Made by a program: the position numbers and the translations under genes
In this document: positions 5,921 through 7,914 of the stretch, in pieces
Numbering within the stretch: the stretch's first letter is position 1
How the letters are laid out: each line of letters starts with the position of its first letter
Notes under the pieces: generated by a model
What the model was told of the DNA's origin: nothing
The model's database searches: none
The model's input: only the letters and a program-made list of their open reading frames with translations
Source: an uncultured Asticcacaulis sp.
Lineage (GTDB): Bacteria > Pseudomonadota > Alphaproteobacteria > Caulobacterales > Caulobacteraceae
DNA: 7,914 bases
NCBI GenBank assembly: GCA_946480525.1
Contig: CAMLLA010000189.1
Span: 1-7,914, forward strand
Direction: 5' to 3'

Positions 5921-6727
5921 TTGAATCCGCCAATGAAAGTCGTCTTTTTAACCGGCTCGCATCCGCGCCACGCCTTCATGGCGCGCAGCCTCCAGGCCGC
6001 CGGCGTCCTGACGGGCGTCGTCATCGAGCAGCGCGAAAGCTTCATTCCGGAACCGCCGCTCGACATTCCGCCCGAGACGCGCAGCCTCTTCCGCAAGCAC
6101 TTCGCCGCGCGTGATGATGCCGAGCGGCGCTTTTTCGATGGCACGGCCCTGCCCAGGACCGCACAGCACGACGTCGCGATCGATACGCTCAATTCCCCTG
6201 AGACGGTTGCCTTCATAAATGCCCTGAAGCCCGACCTCGTCCTGTCCTACGGCGTGCATAAGCTGACGCCCGAGACGCTGACCGGCATCACATGTCCGCG
6301 CAAGTGGAACATCCACGGCGGTCTGTCGCCGTGGTATCGCGGCGTAACAACGCACTTCTGGCCAAGCTACTTCCTTGAGCCCCAGATGACAGGCATGACG
6401 GTGCACGAAACGACCGAAGCCATAGATGGTGGCGCCATCATCCATCAGAGCGTCGCCGAACTGGTGCGCGGCGATGGCCTGCACGACCTGGCGTGCCGGG
6501 CGGTAAGCGCCCTGGGCCAGGAGATGCCGCAGCTGATGCGCGCGGTTTCTCAGGGTACGGGCAAGGCGCCGCTGAGGCAGGGCACGACAGGGCGCATCTG
6601 GCGCTCGGCTGATTGGCGCCCTGAGCATCTGCATCTGATCTACGATGTCCATGGTGACCGGATCGTAGATCACTATCTCGACGGCCGCTTCGCCCATACC
6701 GAACCCAAATTGATGCGCCAGTTCTAA
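5921..6727 (+). CDS. Folate-dependent formyltransferase, likely for an amino sugar or other small amine
   Basis: The 268-residue protein has the Met-tRNA/GART-type formyltransferase fold, which transfers a formyl group from N10-formyltetrahydrofolate to an amine. The N-terminal strand is MKVVFLTGSHPRHAFMARSL. The core is KPDLVLSYGVHKL at 103-115. The catalytic triad is intact: Asn130 and His132 in KWNIHGGLSPWYRG, and Asp169 in HETTEAIDGGAII. It is shorter than Met-tRNA formyltransferase (about 310), starts differently (TGSHPRH rather than a GTPxFA motif), and its C-terminus (RIVDHYLDGRF) does not resemble the tRNA-binding domain. It is therefore more like the sugar N-formyltransferases, though the substrate is inferred. 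The TTG at 5921 has TGGGA nine bases upstream (5907-5911). The ATG at 5933 fits the family N-terminus just as well but has no ribosome site, so either may be the true start. It follows the M28-like gene closely and ends its operon. No clear terminator follows. Confidence 0.88.
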   Translation: MNPPMKVVFLTGSHPRHAFMARSLQAAGVLTGVVIEQRESFIPEPPLDIPPETRSLFRKHFAARDDAERRFFDGTALPRTAQHDVAIDTLNSPETVAFINALKPDLVLSYGVHKLTPETLTGITCPRKWNIHGGLSPWYRGVTTHFWPSYFLEPQMTGMTVHETTEAIDGGAIIHQSVAELVRGDGLHDLACRAVSALGQEMPQLMRAVSQGTGKAPLRQGTTGRIWRSADWRPEHLHLIYDVHGDRIVDHYLDGRFAHTEPKLMRQF

Positions 6728-6755
6728 TCCCGTTGTTCATCGCGGGTTCAAGCGC

Positions 6756-6779
6756 GCTGCCGTATGTTTTGACGGCGGC
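6756..6779. repeat. Inverted repeat overlapping the -35 box of the downstream gene
   Basis: GCTGCCGT (6756-6763) pairs with ACGGCGGC (6772-6779), seven Watson-Crick pairs and one T-G, around an 8-base loop. No T-run follows, so it is not a standard terminator. It covers the -35 element and may be an operator or chance. Confidence 0.3.
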
Positions 6780-6796
6780 CGAAGCTGCGCTATAGT
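6769..6796 (+). promoter_or_regulatory. Housekeeping-type promoter of the four-cysteine exported protein
   Basis: TTGACGG at 6769-6775 and GCTATAGT at 6789-6796, 13 bases apart, match the Caulobacter housekeeping consensus (TTGACGS, 10-14 bases, GCTANAWC) fully at -35 and in six of eight positions at -10. It lies 25 bases before the ATG at 6822, so the leader would be short. Confidence 0.65.
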
Positions 6797-6821
6797 TAAC
6801 CGACGAAACAGGGGCGACGAG

Positions 6822-7292
6822 ATGGACAGCAAGCTGAAAACAGGAGTGGCCATGGGTATCGGGATTGTTCTGGCCATGTCGCTGATCACGCATGCCAACG
6901 GCGCGACCTGCGACCGTAATTACGATGCATCTCTGAAACGAACGGTGGCTTCGGCTTTGTCGGCAGTGTCCGGAAACAATCCGTCCGGCCTGTTGAGCCT
7001 TATCAGTCCCGAAGGTGTGACCATGGGGGCTGAAGGCGCCTTTGTATCGCACGCCGCGCTGTCCAGCCAGTTCGCCTCAAAGACCGGTTACTACTGCGAT
7101 CTGTTTGCCTGCGGCGGCAAGGCCGGCCAGATGCGCCGCTTTTTCCGCTCCGGTCCGACCGACGCGCAACTGGACGAACGCAACCTGCGCGCCACGGTCT
7201 TCGTCAACGCCAATACCAATGACGAACTGCAACTGAGCTTCAGCTACTCGACCCGATGCAAATGGGAAATCACTGGCATCGGGACGCTATAA
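6822..7292 (+). CDS. Small exported protein of unknown function with four cysteines
   Basis: The 156-residue product has a signal peptide: MDSKLK, a hydrophobic stretch at about 8-22, and cleavage near HANGA-T (residue 28). The mature protein of about 128 residues has four cysteines (Cys30, 92, 97, 146), an even number that suits two disulfides in the periplasm, with a CDLFACGG segment at 92-99. Predicted by eye, it is an alpha+beta protein: an N-terminal helix (RNYDASLKRTVASALSAVSG), a serine/glycine-rich middle, and three strands at the end (LRATVFVNA, ELQLSFSYS, CKWEITGIG). The shape recalls the NTF2-like fold, but no family motif was recognised and this is only an analogy. The start is supported by GGGG at 6811-6814, seven bases before ATG. 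It has its own promoter, so it is probably independent of the formyltransferase operon. It ends six bases from the end of purL on the opposite strand. Confidence 0.85.
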   Translation: MDSKLKTGVAMGIGIVLAMSLITHANGATCDRNYDASLKRTVASALSAVSGNNPSGLLSLISPEGVTMGAEGAFVSHAALSSQFASKTGYYCDLFACGGKAGQMRRFFRSGPTDAQLDERNLRATVFVNANTNDELQLSFSYSTRCKWEITGIGTL

Positions 7293-7301
7293 AAGCTTTT
7301 A
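7290..7301. repeat. 12-bp palindrome containing both stop codons of converging genes
   Basis: TAAAAGCTTTTA is its own reverse complement. Its left TAA stops the exported protein, and its right TTA is the purL stop on the other strand. As RNA it is a poor hairpin because the loop would have to come from the centre, so it is not called a terminator. Confidence 0.6.
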
Positions 7302-7914
7302 CGCCTTGCCCGCCATATAGGCCGGAAGCCAGCGCTCATTGGTTTCGCGCAGTTTTTCAAGGCTGAGCGACAGGCCGGCATAGGTCAGGTCCGAACCCGT
7401 CGCGACGCCGATCACGGCGGCCTTGACGTCGGCTTCGGCAGCTTGCGCCGTCACCAGATGGGCGGCGGCTTCATCGACTGCGATCAGATAACGTGCCTGA
7501 TCTTCGGCGAAGCCAAAGACGTGGTCGGCAAGGTCGGTCGGGTTCTTAAGTTCGAGACCGACCTTGGATGCCAGCGCCATGTCAACTGCGGCCGACAGCA
7601 GGCCGCCGTCCGAGAGGTCGTGAACGCCCTTGGCGACGCCCGACTTGATCAGGCGACGCACCAGGGTGCCATTGGCCTTTTCGCATTCCAGGTCGACCTT
7701 GGGCGGCGCGCCGTCTTCGCGTCCCAGAACTTCACGCAGGTAGAGCGACGAGCCCATCTCGCCCCGGGTTTCGCCGATCAGGATCAGCACCTGGCCCTGA
7801 CGAACGGCGTTGAAGCCGACGCGCTGGTCGTAGTCCTTGAGCAGGCCGACGGCGCCGACCGTCGGCGTCGGCGGGATCGCCTGGCCGTTGGTTTCGTTGT
7901 AGAGCGAGACATTG
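7299..7914 (-). CDS. purL: Phosphoribosylformylglycinamidine synthase subunit PurL, C-terminal part
   Basis: The last 204 residues are present and the 5' part lies beyond the right edge. PurL is the large ATP-binding subunit that converts FGAR to FGAM in purine synthesis, with PurQ supplying ammonia and PurS assembling the complex. The reading begins NVSLYNETNGQAIPPTPTVG, a hallmark of the family, then VLIGETRGEMGSSLYLRE-like sequence and GVHDLSDGGLLSAAVDMALA, the conserved HDLSDGG loop of the C-terminal AIR-synthase-like domain. The GTG at 7788-7790 is internal, not a start, because the frame runs unbroken to the window edge. The end (LPAYMAGKA) is normal for the small, Gram-negative alphaproteobacterial PurL. 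It converges on the exported-protein gene with only six bases between stops, so transcripts may overlap. Confidence 0.96.
   Translation of the reverse strand, partial: NVSLYNETNGQAIPPTPTVGAVGLLKDYDQRVGFNAVRQGQVLILIGETRGEMGSSLYLREVLGREDGAPPKVDLECEKANGTLVRRLIKSGVAKGVHDLSDGGLLSAAVDMALASKVGLELKNPTDLADHVFGFAEDQARYLIAVDEAAAHLVTAQAAEADVKAAVIGVATGSDLTYAGLSLSLEKLRETNERWLPAYMAGKA

Noticed and set aside
5948..6697. A 249-residue minus-strand open frame inside the formyltransferase gene
   Set aside because: The N-H-D triad and family motifs are on the plus strand; no motif or ribosome site on the minus frame.
6728..6745. CCCG/CGGG pairing after the formyltransferase as a terminator
   Set aside because: Only four pairs with a long loop and no T-run.

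Overview
The window looks like chromosomal DNA of an alphaproteobacterium, most likely of the Caulobacterales (an Asticcacaulis- or Caulobacter-like organism). This rests on the zinc-free type of ribosomal protein S4, the CGFS monothiol glutaredoxin, G/C-ending codons throughout, promoter candidates of the Caulobacter housekeeping type (TTGACGG with GCTATA), and purL in the vicinity of grxD. The genus is an inference, not a measurement.

Left part (1-1503): the last 26 codons of an unidentified gene overlap (ATGA) the start of a small exported protein of unknown function with an HGHGPDC motif. After a 131-bp gap comes rpsD (ribosomal protein S4), followed by a short hairpin terminator and a structured non-coding stretch.

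Middle left (1472-4436, minus strand): an apparent transcription unit runs leftwards. It contains an aldo/keto-reductase-fold protein that has lost its catalytic residues, then grxD (CGFS glutaredoxin), then an exported HEYSH zinc metallopeptidase with a TPR-like tail. The unit ends at a strong hairpin terminator with T-runs on both sides, which can serve both converging strands. The metallopeptidase frame is broken at a run of six C (minus strand). One extra C restores 95 further sensible codons ending five bases before the terminator.

Middle right (4544-6727, plus strand): divergent from the reductase-like gene lie an M28-like aminopeptidase-fold protein (DUF4910/DUF2172 type, winged-helix tail) and a folate-dependent formyltransferase with an intact N-H-D triad. 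Proteins of these kinds are known from surface-sugar and glycan modification loci. The three genes around the 4437-4543 divergent intergenic region look like a small accessory cassette placed between housekeeping genes.

Right part (6728-7914): a small exported protein of unknown function with four cysteines has a good housekeeping-type promoter. It meets the 3' end of purL (FGAM synthase) tail to tail. Only six bases separate the two stop codons, and both are contained in one 12-bp palindrome. No rRNA, tRNA, CRISPR array, insertion sequence or phage gene was seen, and no gene-free stretch exceeds 300 bases.
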